Below are positions 13,291 to 25,227 of a DNA stretch of 64,000 nucleotides, one piece after another; position 1 is the first letter of the stretch, and the number at the start of each line of letters is the position of its first letter. Made by a program: the position numbers and the translations under genes. Under the pieces are notes generated by a model. It was not told the DNA's origin, ran no database searches, and saw nothing but the letters and a program-made list of their open reading frames with translations. Location: positions 22,350,960 to 22,414,959 of the forward strand of contig NC_092563.1 of NCBI RefSeq assembly GCF_037975245.1. Reading direction: 5' to 3'. Source of the DNA: Apostichopus japonicus (lineage: Eukaryota; Echinodermata; Holothuroidea; Aspidochirotida; Stichopodidae).

Positions 13291-13407
13291 CTCTCTACCA
13301 AACACGATGGCACCATCATGCAAGAACACATGGACAACGTCAGATTCTGGATTGGATGCCTCACCACTTCCATCAGAATCGTAGTATGTGACAGACAGAC
13401 CTTTGAC
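13291..13407 (-). CDS. SPG7: paraplegin exon 5, FtsH extracellular domain; last exon visible
   Basis: A 39-codon phase-0 exon. It reads VKGLSVTYYD, a small acidic insert, then NPESDVVHVFLHDGAIVFGR, matching human PESDVVEVYLHPGAVVFGR. The donor is GAG|GTGAGA. The next expected exon (the MYRMQVANID region) is not in the 3.2 kb before TENT4 exon 9931-10051; that space is taken by the 37-bp satellite. Confidence 0.93.
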
Positions 13408-14084
13408 CTTTTCCAAGTTAAAGATGTGGCAGGGAGAATGGAAAATTGTTAACATGCAAACGTGTGCTTTCAACATTTTGTACAAAAGGGCTATATCAAA
13501 CTTCTTTTACTTTCAATAATACTTTTAATAATGGTTTCTGGAAGACAAATACCAGAGGACACTGACTTTTCTTAAAGGTTTATAATCTCAAGGATGCAAT
13601 AATCTTACCTAACTGATGTATCTGGTTCTGTTTTGTTTTAATCTGACAATATCACAAGTTACAGGAGTTTACAACCCACAGTGTTAATTGAACAGAGTAA
13701 ACCAGCACCTTGACATATTTAATGGAGTTCTTAAACTTATCTTCTTTAGAAATAACTATCAAATTGGGACGGTGGAGATGGGTGACATAACTGGCATGTG
13801 ACTCCTCTCACTACTCCACTTTGTGAAAAACTGATTAGTAATAAAGAAAATGTTACTCTTTTTTGTATTTTTTTGTATATAAGAAAGTGTATATAAGAAA
13901 TTTGTATATAAGAAAGTATATAAGAAAGTGACCAATTTGTTGAGAAAATAAACAAAATTATAACTTAACAATTGTACAGTTACATTCACAGACTGTACTG
14001 GAAATTATGGTAAGGAATGCTTGGAGGGTTTACTTTTCAATCCAAAAATGTGAAAATGATGAATTCGAAAATAAAATTTTTCAC

Positions 14085-14237
14085 CTCTCCTTTGGCTAAC
14101 ATGTCATTAATAAATGTCTGCCAGGAGATTTTCTGGGCATCATCTCCCTTCGAGAGCATGTTCAGCAACGTGGTTATAAGGAGGAGCATTAGCAACATTC
14201 GGATATTATCACTGTCCAAACTTCCCCCTCTGAGGAT
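14085..14237 (-). CDS. SPG7: paraplegin exon 4, transmembrane segment and start of FtsH_ext
   Basis: A 51-codon exon in phase 0 (ATACAG| acceptor, GAG|GTGAAA donor). It contains a hydrophobic helix MLLMLLLITTLLNML and then ISWQTFINDMLAKGE, very close to human paraplegin ISWNDFVHEMLAKGE. The helix is the first inner-membrane anchor; the rest starts the intermembrane-space domain. Confidence 0.9.
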
Positions 14238-14261
14238 CTGTATAATCAAAACAAGCAAGTA

Positions 14262-14922
14262 AGAAAAGAAGAAAAGGAAAAGATGTAGAAATTATTCATT
14301 TCAATTCACAAAAATTGGAAGTTGACTCCAGGGAGTACTTTTATACTTTATCGTGAAATATCAAAGGCAAACAAATTTCCAAGCATCCCAAGAAAAAAGC
14401 ATGCAATTCCTACAAGTAATTTTTGATATAACAACAGCTACAGTTTGTCCATTGTTGTACCAAGAGTGAACTTGTAGCAGATAGTTGAGATGTCCTAGAT
14501 ACACTATGACAAACGTTCATTTTGTCTGTTCAAAATTTGAATTTAGTTGTCTTCCTCTTAAATGGGTTGAGCACCATTGCTCTACATTCATTGACAACTT
14601 TTATTGTCAAATCATAGCAAAAGTGTAATATACCCTATAACTCTGAATCCAAAATCAAAACAATAGAATAAAACATAAAATTATAACCAACTATTTTCGT
14701 TTCTGTCAGCTATCTTGATTTAATCACACATGTCTGTTTGGTAATTGCAACTATTAGGGCAAAAATCTTTAAAACTGTTTGTAATATTTTAAATGCAAAT
14801 TTAGAACACAGTAATCCTAGACATGCTAATTAGGAAAACTGAATCATTGTGTTCATCAATGTATCTTCCCAACAAAATAAATACATTTTGTTTTAGACTC
14901 AACATTCAGAGAGACACCATAC
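14262..14922. other. paraplegin intron 3
   Basis: AT-rich, no repeat or exon recognised. Confidence 0.4.
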
Positions 14923-15011
14923 TGTACCTTCTTCATCTTGTGGTTCCTGTTTCTCATCATTTTGATTTTGTCTGTTGGATTGTCTAGAAGAACTGGAAAA
15001 TTGTAAAGTTT
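14923..15011 (-). CDS. SPG7: paraplegin exon 3, acidic linker
   Basis: The acceptor TTTCTTTCAG leads, completing a split codon from exon 2, to ETLQFSSSSRQSNRQNQNDE and KQEPQDEEGT. It matches in character the charged linker of human paraplegin (KQKNKEK...EEDEE). Using the donor ACA|GTATGG (exon end 14923) joins the next exon in frame; the nearer GTACAG at 14927 would not. Confidence 0.7.
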
Positions 15012-15611
15012 CTGAAAGAAAAAAGATCACACAATAATTACACACAGCTAACATTCTCATCACAAAAGGTAACAAACTTTGGTTTAAGATTACTAAGGCT
15101 CAGTGTACCCAATAACAATGTTTTTAGTCAACAACATGAATTTACAAATTTAAAGCTAGGTCAAATGAATATTAATTCCAAACATTTACATTATTAAAAC
15201 AAAAGGCAAGGCAGACTAACGTTACACATGTTGCTTTACAAATAAACAAAGTACAGTAATTCACTCTTTGAAATAGTAGCGATTAAATATTTGATTATAA
15301 AATCAAGAATCTCAATTTTGTTTTAAATCATGATTTAATGAAGGGTCCTACACAAAAGGATGACATCACTGTTCTTCCTCAGCTCTTTCAATCTGAAGTC
15401 AGCCATCCTAACGTAACATCATGCATACTTAAAAATGTTAACGAACTACCCCTATCACATGATTTTGTTTTTGAAACTGAAATGACCAACATAAACAATT
15501 TTTGGCTTAGTTTTACAAGATTTATTTCAAAAGGTATTCTCATTTCTATATTTTACCACGTTCTTTTTGATCAAGACATTATGGAAACTCACAATCAGAC
15601 CTGGAACTTAC

Positions 15612-16101
15612 CATTTATGCCCAGAATATTTTTCAAACTGGTATTGCTCAAATTAGATCTTTCAAGGGCGTAGGAACCGGGGGGGCTGGGGGGCGCCAGC
15701 CCCCCCAGTGAAAAATGTGGAGGGGCGGAAGTATCATTCCGCCCCCCCCCCCCGGTTCGCAGGTCAGAAAACCCCTTTTTCATTTCCAAATGAGAAAAAA
15801 AATCTCATTTGGACCACCAAATTGCATCTAAGACCAGGTGAAAATACAAAATTAAGTTTACAAAATGGAGTGGGTGTTGAAGTGTGCTATATTGCACCAA
15901 ATTGCATCTGAGGCCACCTGGAAATGCAGAAATTCCAAAGGGGAGGGGGACACCACCTCCCCTTAGACCCCTCCCCCAGGCCGGCCATCAGTCTTCAGCC
16001 CCCCCACTCAAAAGTACCTTCCTACGCCACTGAGATCTTTGTATTATTCTTTGTAAAGCATTGAACTCTCTCCTTCTTTGGGTGCTCCAATGTGATGAAA
16101 C
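15612..16101 (-). pseudogene. SPG7: paraplegin exon 2, split by a MITE
   Basis: The acceptor TTCTCAG at 16102 and donor GTAAGT after 15612 bound an exon that is 112 nt without its insertion. It reads VSSHWSTQRRREFNALQRII, then QRSNLSNTSLKNILGIN in one frame. This resembles the paraplegin stretch before its acidic linker (human ...[20 protein letters not shown]). At AGATCTTT a 370-bp hAT-type MITE has inserted. Insert plus duplicated target is 378 nt, a multiple of three, but the MITE has an in-frame stop after about 11 codons. As sequenced, translation would end there unless the MITE is spliced out. Confidence 0.72.
15663..16032 (-). mobile_element. hAT-type MITE, GGCGTAGGAA family, copy 2, inside a paraplegin exon
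   Basis: A 370-bp element in inverse orientation (starts CAAGGGCGTAGGAACC, ends CCTACGCCACTG) with perfect 8-bp duplications AGATCTTT at 15655-15662 and 16033-16040. It is highly similar to the copies at 4.6, 43.2 and 59.5 kb, which implies fairly recent insertion. Confidence 0.92.
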
Positions 16102-17568
16102 CTGAGAAGGAATATAAGGAAAAAAGAATGAAAAACAGGGTCTCAGTTAAGGTGATCTGGAAAACAAAGAAAGGATTGGTTTACAGTATGCAACTTCTCA
16201 AATGGCTTTCATTAATGCTGCAAAAATGGTATATATATTGACTTTACACATCATAACAGTAGACAATGTACAGTAATGGTTGTATCAGGGGGCTAAATAC
16301 CATACTAAATTTGGGTCTTGGTTTCTTTGCTGCAAAAATACCATAATACACATGCACATGTTTGGTATGTTCCTGTACAATACTGTTCCATGCTAAAAAC
16401 GGAATTAAAATTTAAATACCTGATTGTACGTAGAAAGATTGAGAAATGTATTCAACCACACATTATTTAATATTAAATGGCATGGCTAAAATGATACCAG
16501 AACACAATCAAATGAACAATTTGAATGTGGACTCAACTCTATGAATAATCAACTGTTCAACATGCTCCTTGTTTTTTTTTCTTAAGCTTTAGAGGCTATA
16601 TCTCATTTCTAAACCCAAGTGAAATGTTCTTGAAGATGGGAACTAGCAACCTCCTATTTAAAGGATTAGGCTTGGTATCTATAAGATTAAAAGCATTCTT
16701 TAAGTTTGCTATGTACATTAGAGTGTACATTTTTGTAATCCATTCTGGTACATGAACCACTTGCACAAATTACTGCTGGAGTTAACCAGCATTAATGCAA
16801 GTTGAGCATTTTCTATATAACATAAATTTCTGAAACTTTCAACTGGAAACTTTCCCAATGACTCTTACATAAGATCTCATTTCATCCTGTGTCAAATAGT
16901 TATTGAAAGATCTTTGATGTGACCTGCATATAAGTTTATGGCTATCAAACTTTAAAGCCTCATTATACATACAAACTCCACTTCTACTAAACAATCTTTT
17001 CATGGTAAATAAATTTTTGACAATGTACTTTTGTCAGAATTTTGGCTTATTTACACAGTTCAAAGAAATGCAAATTTCAGACAAGAAAATTGTTAAATAT
17101 CCACAACATTCATCATGTGTATGTGTGGGTACTGGGCAGGAGCTTTGAGGTTTCGTTCATAACTGTACATGTGTTGTGCGTAACCACTACTCTATGCTTA
17201 GTACCATAAATTCTATCTGGCTCTCTCTCACAGTTTTCTGTAGCAGATATACAGTAGCCATTAGAATGACACATTTATAAATAGTCTTGACTCGTTAGCT
17301 CTTCCCTGGCAGTTGAATGTCTGACCGTATTTATTGTTCACTGTGTATCCGTCATCATTTTTGTTTTTAATTTTTCAAATTACAGACAATACGTACATTT
17401 GCTTGTGCAAGTGTTAGCCTATGATACTGTGAATGCCACAGTTGCCACCACAACAAAATTTTACATACATGAATGCATACTGTGAACCATTTGCATGCAT
17501 GAAAATGATGAAACAACATTACGACTACAGTAGTTATAAACTGCAGGAGTGTGCGACTTAATGCATAC
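16102..17568. other. paraplegin intron 1
   Basis: AT-rich intron of about 1.5 kb. I see no exon or clear mobile element in it. Confidence 0.45.
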
Positions 17569-17913
17569 CATTGCCAAGTTGAACATCTTCTGACACACAT
17601 AACTTCTGACTTGGTTCCTTGCTCTGCCTTGTATTGCCGAACATGTGCTGAACACCGATGATTGCAAGTGATGACAGTTTGTGTTGTACTTTGAATTATT
17701 AAGTTGCGATACTTTGTACTGGTTATTTGCACAACTTGCACTAGACCTTTCATTCCATACGTTATGCGCGGTTCTCACAGGTTTCGCTAAACTAGTACAC
17801 GTTGATTTCTTTCGAGCAGAAACTTTCTTACGGTTTTCTCTAACGATTATTTTTCCTCCCAATTTCTTCGACCACTCTCTTTTGGTTGAAATTAAACGAA
17901 TAACTCCACTCAT
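17569..17913 (-). CDS. SPG7: paraplegin (SPG7 m-AAA protease), exon 1 with mitochondrial leader
   Basis: Paraplegin is a subunit of the m-AAA protease of the mitochondrial inner membrane, which degrades misfolded membrane proteins and processes substrates. This 115-codon first exon starts at ATG 17913 (MSGVIRLISTKREWSKKLGG) and ends at CAATG|GTATGC in phase 0. It is rich in Arg/Lys/Ser and poor in acidic residues, as expected for a matrix-targeting leader. By itself it has no diagnostic motif. The assignment rests on strand, phase and collinearity with exons 15612-16101, 14923-15011, 14085-14237 and 13291-13407, which give about 272 residues ending in the FtsH extracellular domain. The AAA ATPase and M41 protease exons, about two thirds of a usual paraplegin, are not in the window. 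Confidence 0.65.
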
Positions 17914-18600
17914 GATTTAAAAGGTTCACTCTAGGGATGGAAGAAACGGTCTGTATCCAGTTTGTTGACGATTTGTTTTTAGATTGGAAGGGCTACAAGG
18001 TTATTTGTCAGTTCTCCACCACTGTTTGGAAATTGTTACGATTACATCGTAACAAATTGCCCAATGCTTATAAGGAACTCACCAAATTGGTCACTTCAAA
18101 TATGCCAGGCACACTGACACATTCCTGAAGATTTTGTAATTTCACGAAAATGCTTTAAATAGCTTAATTTGATTTGATTTGATTTATTTTGTTTTTTCAC
18201 GTGCAAATATACAAGGTGAAAGGAAGTCTTCTATAAAGCATACAATAGCTTAACAATGTAGAAGACTCCCTGAAGAAAGAAAAGAGAAGAAAAAATTAAA
18301 GATCAACTTAAACGTTTCGGCAATAAATCAATTATATGATATTTTAATTAATATGATGCAATTATTTCTTTAATATAACATTTTTGTATTTTTGTATAAT
18401 TGTATTTGTATTTTGTATTTGTATTGTATTTGTATTTGTATTTTTGTATAACATTTTTCTTTAATATAACAATTAATATGATGCAATTATTTCTTTAATA
18501 TAACATTTTTAATATAAAATTAATATAACATAATTGGTTCAGGGTGGGGACTATACTGGCGAACAGAACGACATGGGATGGAGAGCGAAGGGAGTGGTAG
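17914..18600. other. region upstream of paraplegin, SINE/LINE-tail-like sequence
   Basis: Presumed promoter side of paraplegin; no TATA or CpG cluster stands out. From about 18165 a run of GATTT pentamers is followed by text ending GTAGAAGACTCCCTGAAG. A related copy is at 18784-18905 (GTAGAGGACTCCCTGTAAAG). This looks like a dispersed repeat with a simple (GATTT)n edge. Confidence 0.5.
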
Positions 18601-18611
18601 GATTGGGGGGG

Positions 18612-18801
18612 TGTGGCGGGGGGGGGGGGTGAGTAGCAAACAAACATTTAAGTACTATTTCATAGTCGTCAGTACATACACACATTGATTGACTGATTCA
18701 CTGGGGGGTGGCGGGGGGGGGGGGTGAGTAGCAAACAAACATTTAAGTACTATTTCATAGTCGTCAGTACATACACACATTGATTGACTGATTTTTTTTT
18801 G
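18612..18801 (+). repeat. 95-bp tandem duplication
   Basis: Two head-to-tail copies, period 95 bp: GTGGCG plus a poly-G run, then GAGTAGCAAACAAACATTTA to TTGATTGACTGATT. The copies are practically identical, so the duplication is recent or is a local assembly artefact. Confidence 0.9.
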
Positions 18802-19059
18802 TTTCATCACATGAATATATACAATGTGATAGGAAATCCTCTAAAAAACCTTCAGATGGCTTAAACCCTTTAACAAAGTAGAGGACTCCCTGTAAAGAAA
18901 AGGCAAAAGAAAACAAAAAAAAAAAGAAAGAAAAAAGAAAATACATGAGCGTAGTTACTCAAGTTAATGGTGTCTCCCCCCCCCCCCTCCCTGTTGTCTG
19001 CATTTCCAAAGAAGATAGTAGTCCCAATTATTCGGGTGCAAATAGTAGCCAATACCTCG

Positions 19060-20480
19060 ACGCCTCAAGGCCATATATGTCTACACATTTGTGCTGTGGA
19101 TTACTCATTCCTGAGACCTACTAGTGGTCATCGTAACTAGAAATATCACAAAATCACATTACAAGAAAAATTAAGGACTCAGGAGTACAAACAACATAGC
19201 AGACACCACACATCATCACCATTGTCTATATTTCAGCTGCATATTTGGCTTATATACAGTAAACGAAAATGTAATGTTAGAACTATATACATATTTAGTT
19301 AAGACTCACGCAGCAGTTTACTTGAGATAAAAACTTACACTGGTAATCTACATTTTCACTAAATAGTTTAGTAAATAATGGTCACTCATTTCCCAACTTA
19401 AATCAGTTTATTCTGACCCAGTCTTTTCTTCTCGGCAAATCCATAATTGTATGAATCAATAATGTACCAGGATATTAAATTAGTTAGCTTTAACGTTTGT
19501 AGAAAATACGTACAGTATAATGACCTTGAAATGTCACAATTAACTTTGCTGATTACCACAGAATTTGAAGAAAAAAATCTTATTATACAAAGCAAAAGCA
19601 AAAACTTAAAATTAAAAAAAGAAAAAGTTCCCCTATTATGACAAGATTTCAGAACATTAAAATTATCTAAAAAATCGCTGTTTTGGAGGAAATTTGAAAA
19701 AGTTCAAACCATTGTAAGCAGTGACTTGGGGATATAATTTAGCAGCTATAATGCTATTAGATATAAGTGTTTGAAAATGCCAGTAAGCATTGCTCATATC
19801 TCGCCAGGATCTCTAAGTGGACTATAGTTTGCAGACACCACCGTAAATAACAAAACAGTGTCAAATTTGTAATCAGTGACAACAATGTAAGTTTGAAGAA
19901 ATGGATTATAAAACTTGATCCTAGACAACCATTCTTTTTGGACTACTTTAGAAACTCGCATGTGGGTTGCAAAGGCCCTTCATGTGGGGACGTGGGGCGG
20001 GGGGGGGTTTCTGTTATAGAGAAGACAAACTGACTTTGTTTTGAAGTACCACTGGTGTTCAAGGCTCATATACAGTAGGCATCATAAATGCATGATGCAT
20101 GGGTATAGTCTATGAACTGAACAAATATAAATGTAAACAATACATTCTGTGCACACACAGATGAGAAATATATTATAGACAAACGCGCACTTTTACAACA
20201 ATACTATACAATACTATAACGGAAATGAGGCAAGATGACGTCACCCCCATGAACAGTACTACAAAATACAATAAAAAACTGTAACATGTTGTAGGCTTTA
20301 TGTTCCCCTCCATCTGGTTCATTCCTTTTTAGTTAATTTCAGAAATCCAAAATCCACCTTTATTTGATGCAATGTTTGTCGGTGGGATGGGTGACCAAGC
20401 GTCCATTTTCAGATAAAAAACGGTCAGTAGAAATTGGTGGACTTAACTCATCTATAACAAATCAAAGATGTCGGGTTATC
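19060..20480. other. gene-free stretch
   Basis: AT-rich sequence with one poly-G run near 20000. No exon or repeat structure that I can support. Confidence 0.4.
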
Positions 20481-20539
20481 AATATTTGTTTGCTTACAAT
20501 AACGATCTTTGTACATGAACATAACGGCCTTTGTCTATG

Positions 20540-20690
20540 GAACTCGAAAAAGTACCCGGATGCAAAAAGTACTCGATTTCGGTACTCGGATTCTTAAAGC
20601 AGTACTCGGACTAGTACTTGGTACTCGAAACCCGAAGTACCTGGAATACTTATCTTACAAGTACTCGACTACAGCACTGTTGACACGATG
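20540..20690 (+). repeat. degenerate GTACTCG repeat cluster
   Basis: The heptamer GTACTCG and close variants (GTACCCG, GTACCTG) recur about ten times within 150 bp with irregular spacing of 10-20 bp. This is not a simple microsatellite. It could be a subterminal repeat of a transposon or a protein-binding cluster. Confidence 0.6.
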
Positions 20691-21176
20691 ACGCTTTTCC
20701 TCTATTACAACTGTTACATTTAGGAGCTGCCGACTGAGTTCTGACAATGGGAAGTTCTGAATATCAATTGAGACCAAATCTTTACGACCTGAACTTCGAA
20801 CCAGATATGGATTTAAAACATTTGAAACAGAAATTATCACGAAGAGACCAAATATGCCAGGTGACTAAGCTTCCAATCTTTTTCTAGTAAAATAACTATC
20901 TACTTCTTAAATTTATTAAATAGAGAAGGATGAGCGACCAGCTGTCTGTTTACAGATAACTTCTCTACAGAGTATGACAGAAGTGATGTATTTATTAAGA
21001 CTTCATCAGCATTCAATACCACTCAGCTGGGACAATATTTGCTATTGATGTACCTTCATATCCCGCTTCAAAGCAATCGCATGGACGGTGTGAACACTAT
21101 AACCACCTCGCTTATATTTCATAAGTTCAAATACTGTCTAATATATAGGACAATAAATCTGGTCAAGCATTGGAAA

Positions 21177-21288
21177 CCTATACCAACTGGCTGTTCAGTA
21201 TGAATGTGCATGATAATAGCGACGGTTCCTGGTACTTTCTCGTGCAGTACGTGAGATATGTCATGGTTCTTCATCCTTACGGAAACGT
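21177..21288 (-). CDS. possible orphan exon, unrecognised
   Basis: Minus strand: a pyrimidine-rich stretch ending TTTTTCAG precedes about 37 open codons (YVSVRMKNHDISHVLHEKVP, then GTVAIIMHIHTEQPV) that end at a plausible GTATAG donor. Base composition is more balanced than around it. The phase does not fit splicing to the IRF exon at 23816-23993. I do not recognise the protein; it may be chance or part of an old insertion. Confidence 0.2.
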
Positions 21289-21296
21289 ATCTGAAA

Positions 21297-21356
21297 AACA
21301 GAGAATGTAAAGACCAGATCTGAAAAACAGAGAATGTAAAGACCAGATCTGAAATA
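21297..21356 (+). repeat. short tandem duplication, about 30 bp x2
   Basis: Two exact head-to-tail copies of a unit containing CTGAAAAACAGAGAATGTAA and GACCAGAT. Confidence 0.8.
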
Positions 21357-22663
21357 TATGAATGATGTGACACAAAGATAAAGGGCGTTATGGCAAACAC
21401 GTCTAATCTCACGAGTGTAATTGAGATGTCTTAATTACTCAAAGACAGGTTTTCATGCTAAAATAAGCTATAAGTTAGGAGGAAACACTATACCGTCAGT
21501 TACTTATAATTGTGAACACTCAATCCTTCACTGTAAGGGCGTCACTAAGGATCAAAGACTGGCCGGATGGAGGAGGAGAGGGGGGTGGTTGGGGGGGTTC
21601 TGGCAAATTTTTCTGATTGCCGCTTCAAAAAGTCTCGAATATCACATAACACATACTTTCAGCTCGATCGAAATGGACGATGTTGATACTGCACTATCAT
21701 ACAATGAACAATAGACACAGTCGGCAACTGGCATCACGTGACCTATAGTGGGAGTATACAATGTAAACAAGCCAAGCTCGGTGTATGGCAACAACATGTA
21801 TATTCCCTCATAAAAAATCATCCTCATGGGTATTACGATCAGGTCCAAGGACAATCTCAGGGTTATCATGGTGTGACTTTGTTGTATATTTAAGTGATTC
21901 ACATGATATGGCAGTAATAAGGATACTGTTTGATGAAGAATATTGGAATAGTTTGTTAAGTAAATTGAACAATTTTTATGTTAAGTCTCTTCCATTTATC
22001 AGATCTATGTCAACATAAAGAAAGTGGAAAACAATCTGATTTCTGTGTTTAATCCATTCCATTTATCAGATCTATGTGAAAATGTGCTTATAAAAAAGAA
22101 AGCTGTATATATGTCTACTACAGTTGTATTTATTTGACAAAATAAATAAATGAAAACCAGGTTGACACCGAACAACAGTATTATTGTAAGTTTAATTCAT
22201 GTATTCAACACAATAACTACCATGTACTGAGAGAGTATACCATCTACAGTACAGTATGTCATCTACAAAAACAAATTCTTTTCAACACTACCTTGAGTTG
22301 ATAGAATCATGTATGATGCCTGGCAAGAGGAAAATTATTGCAGTTGCATGAAAACATCCTATAATTTGACTAAATAATACATGTAGAACTGTTGGCCGAG
22401 CCGGCTGAATTTCTTCATGTGTAATCTGGGGGGGGGGGGGGGGGGCCTGCTCTGACAAACACAAATAAAAAAGAAGACAATATGCGCAGGGGTTATTATC
22501 TGTGATGGTAAACTTTATGAGTGTATGCATGACCACCCCCCCCAAAAAAAAAAAAAAAAATCCTTGATCTTCCCCTGCATGGTAATAAATTCAACATGGA
22601 AACATAATCATTTAACTTTTAAGGCAATGAATGGCAGTAAATTAACATTAACAACGATCTTTA

Positions 22664-23053
22664 TAATATATTGGTTTGAGGTAACACAATGATCTCTTGA
22701 AATTCCTTAGGTGACTTTTGGATGATTATGTCTCTGTGTGGCCAAATGTTCAGTGTTCCCAGTGCTACGTACAGTAGATTTATCCATGTTATTATTTTGT
22801 TTGACACTGTACTGTTAGAAAGGTTGAAGCGTTCTGCAAGGTCCAGATTTTTTGCCCCGGATCGTTACTTCATAAGGGTTAACAAAAGTTCATTTTGCGC
22901 TGTCATTTCATATGAACTATTTTGAATTAAATCTTTCTCTTCATCTCCTGCATCATGAAATTCATATGACGATTCATTAAGTAGCTGTTCAGTATCAATC
23001 AGTCGATGTTTACTCCCTTTGCTTCCCCAGAAGATCACATCTTCATTGTCCAA
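22664..23053 (-). pseudogene. degraded Harbinger/ISL2EU-like DDE transposase fragment
   Basis: Minus-strand reading gives MTAQNELLLTLMK, an in-frame stop, then NLDLAERFNLSNSTVS, INLLYVALGTLNIWP and PKEFQEI. This order matches the helix-turn-helix region preceding DDE_Tnp_4 domains (typical form: NEFLLTLMKLRLNL..DLAxRFxVSxSTVSxIF...WPxR...MPxxF). The catalytic DDE part is missing. It is a dead fragment lying between the IRF and paraplegin exons. Confidence 0.65.
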
Positions 23054-23815
23054 TTAAAGTTGGACAAACAAACCTTAAGAACTGCTTGAACCTCTCATAT
23101 AATGCCATCCCAGTGAAATGCATTAATAGTTCATGCTCGATCCTTTCATTCTTTCACTTAGAGTGTAAAACTACGACAATCCCCCGCGCTTAAACACTGC
23201 GCACATGTCGCGCGATGGTTTGTTATGATTCTATACCCACTATATGTCAGGGAATTGTACACCAGCCTACGTGATTTCAAAACTTGATTGTGAGATAGAT
23301 GGTTTATTTCTTTAGACAGAGAGATATATAATAAATCCTAGAATAGCACAAATCAATTTGAGTCTATGCTTTTCATGTCTTTCATATCAGAACTTTCTAC
23401 GTCTCTTCATAGTAATAATCATGGCTCGTACCACCCTTTACGGTACCTCCTTTCCCCATTTTTACTAAAAAAGTTTCATCATCCAAAGTTTTTCTTAAAT
23501 CCATGTTTGTGGAACGAAGGAGCACTGGGACTAAGAATTTTGAATGTACATCACTTTAATGCCGACCACGTGACACCGGGATCTTTCTTTCATGGGAGAG
23601 TGAGTGCGAAGGGGAGGGTGGAGAGAGGTCGGGAGTCAAATATTGAATCAACCAAACTTTATTACACGCGAATATGTAAACCAGTTCATGATCACGAGTG
23701 GATAAACCAACATTTTATGGTTGAAATTGTACTTATTCTTCACAAAATTAAGACGAAACTCCTATCATTTTCTTTATGGTTTTTAAAGGTTAAGGTTTTA
23801 AACTGTTAGGCTCAC

Positions 23816-23993
23816 CTGTTTTTGGAAGAAGTCTGTACACACGATACGGTTCGGGGATGTCCAGCATTGTTTTATCTGTGACTTCTTGAATGTCTGGGAG
23901 TTTATTCAACGCAGTTCTAAGACGAGTCTTCCAAACGGCTGGTTCTTCTGGATTCACACCCACCTTGTACTTGCCAGTGTTTTCTGACCAGCG
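23816..23993 (-). CDS. IRF: interferon regulatory factor (IRF), DNA-binding-domain exon 2
   Basis: IRFs are nuclear transcription factors that bind GAAA-type elements through a tryptophan-rich winged helix. This 178-nt exon (TATTTTAG acceptor, ACAG|GTGAGC donor, end phase 1) encodes RWSENTGKYKVG, AVWKTRLRTALNKLPDIQEV and DIPEPYRVYRLLP, which aligns residue for residue with the second half of vertebrate IRF domains (IRF4/8: TWKTRLRCALNKSPDFEEV...EPYKVYRIVP). The recognition-helix Arg and Asn are kept; the Cys next to the Arg is Thr. It joins in frame to the exon at 25228-25375. No downstream exon for the linker or IRF association domain was found before paraplegin begins at 17.9 kb. Which vertebrate IRF it corresponds to cannot be settled from the domain alone. 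Confidence 0.93.
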
Positions 23994-23999
23994 CTAAAA

Positions 24000-25227
24000 T
24001 ATTTGACAAAGAAATATTGTAAATTAAAATAAAAGCACGTTCATATTGCATCTTTTTTATGTCCCATATTAATCAGATCTAGAATACGGTAGCAAATTAT
24101 AAATTTTTACTCTTTTGGGAATATAAACGGCAGGATTCATTTAAGTGAATATATGAATATATATTTATCTCGAGATGGCATTTATACACAGTGCTATTAT
24201 ACTCTCTTTGTATCTGACAGATTGAAATATTCAATCTAAATTGTCCGATTTCGATCTTTGGAACTTGGTATGCTCGCCTGTCATGAGATTGGTTGGCCGA
24301 TGCAATCTAAAATTCGATTGAACCGTTCAGAAGTCGTCAATGAAACCTATACTCTGATTGAAAGGTTACATTTCACTTGATCACGTTTTCCCTCAACTTT
24401 TTGTCGATTTTTATCATTTTTTCTTCAATTCAAAAACTTAAAATGAATAACTTCTCTTTAAAAAGAAAAGAGACCCATTTCATGCATATATAAGAGAGGA
24501 ACCATAGTATTATTCTCTAGCAGTCTGATTGGGTTTCTTAAGTAAAAATCATACTACTTTGAATATTTACGACGTCATGTTATAGAAATTAGCATACAAT
24601 AACTGTACATTTCCTGACCTTCAGACTGATTGATATATGTTCAAAACATCCAAAACATTCAAGGATTAAACGGCTGTTAGATCCTCATATTTTTATCGTC
24701 CACTATTTCTATTCAATTTGCGAATATACATGCAGGAGTATTCATCTTTTTCTTTTCATTTTCAATTTTTGCTTTATTTTAATCATTTTTGAGGCAATGC
24801 TATAACCGTTTATAAGTAATGAACTATCTTTGATTTTCTCTATGTACGAGGTGAGAAAATTTAAAGCAAAGAATGTAACCAAAACCTTATAAATCAAGTT
24901 AAAACAAAAGAAATCAATAAGAAAAATAATATCTTAAAAATAGCCCTGTTATTCAATGGATACATATATATACATGTAACAACCATACAGGAAAATATAG
25001 CAACATCAAGGGATATCAACAATCAACAACAATACAAGTATCGACAATCCAACAATCATCAAAACAAAGGCTCAACAATAAATCACTTATAAACGGGTGG
25101 GGGGGGGGGGATCACACGTTAGTAGTGATAACCAGAGACATTTTATTTTTCTAACATCTTGATTTATGACAATGAAAAATTCATTTTTTTAATATTTTAT
25201 TCAAGAATAAAAAAAGAGGTTAGTTAC
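24000..25227. other. intron between the two IRF exons
   Basis: AT-rich, with a poly-G run near 25100. No additional exon. Confidence 0.5.

Noticed and set aside
15595-15789. 64-codon minus-strand frame ending in the paraplegin exon
   Set aside because: Its first part is MITE sequence; only the last 20 or so codons belong to paraplegin.
17681-17920. 79-codon plus-strand open frame
   Set aside because: Shadow of the first paraplegin exon on the minus strand.
23366-23809. 147-codon plus-strand open frame
   Set aside because: It overlaps the intron side of an IRF exon on the other strand, lacks any recognised motif, and is probably chance.
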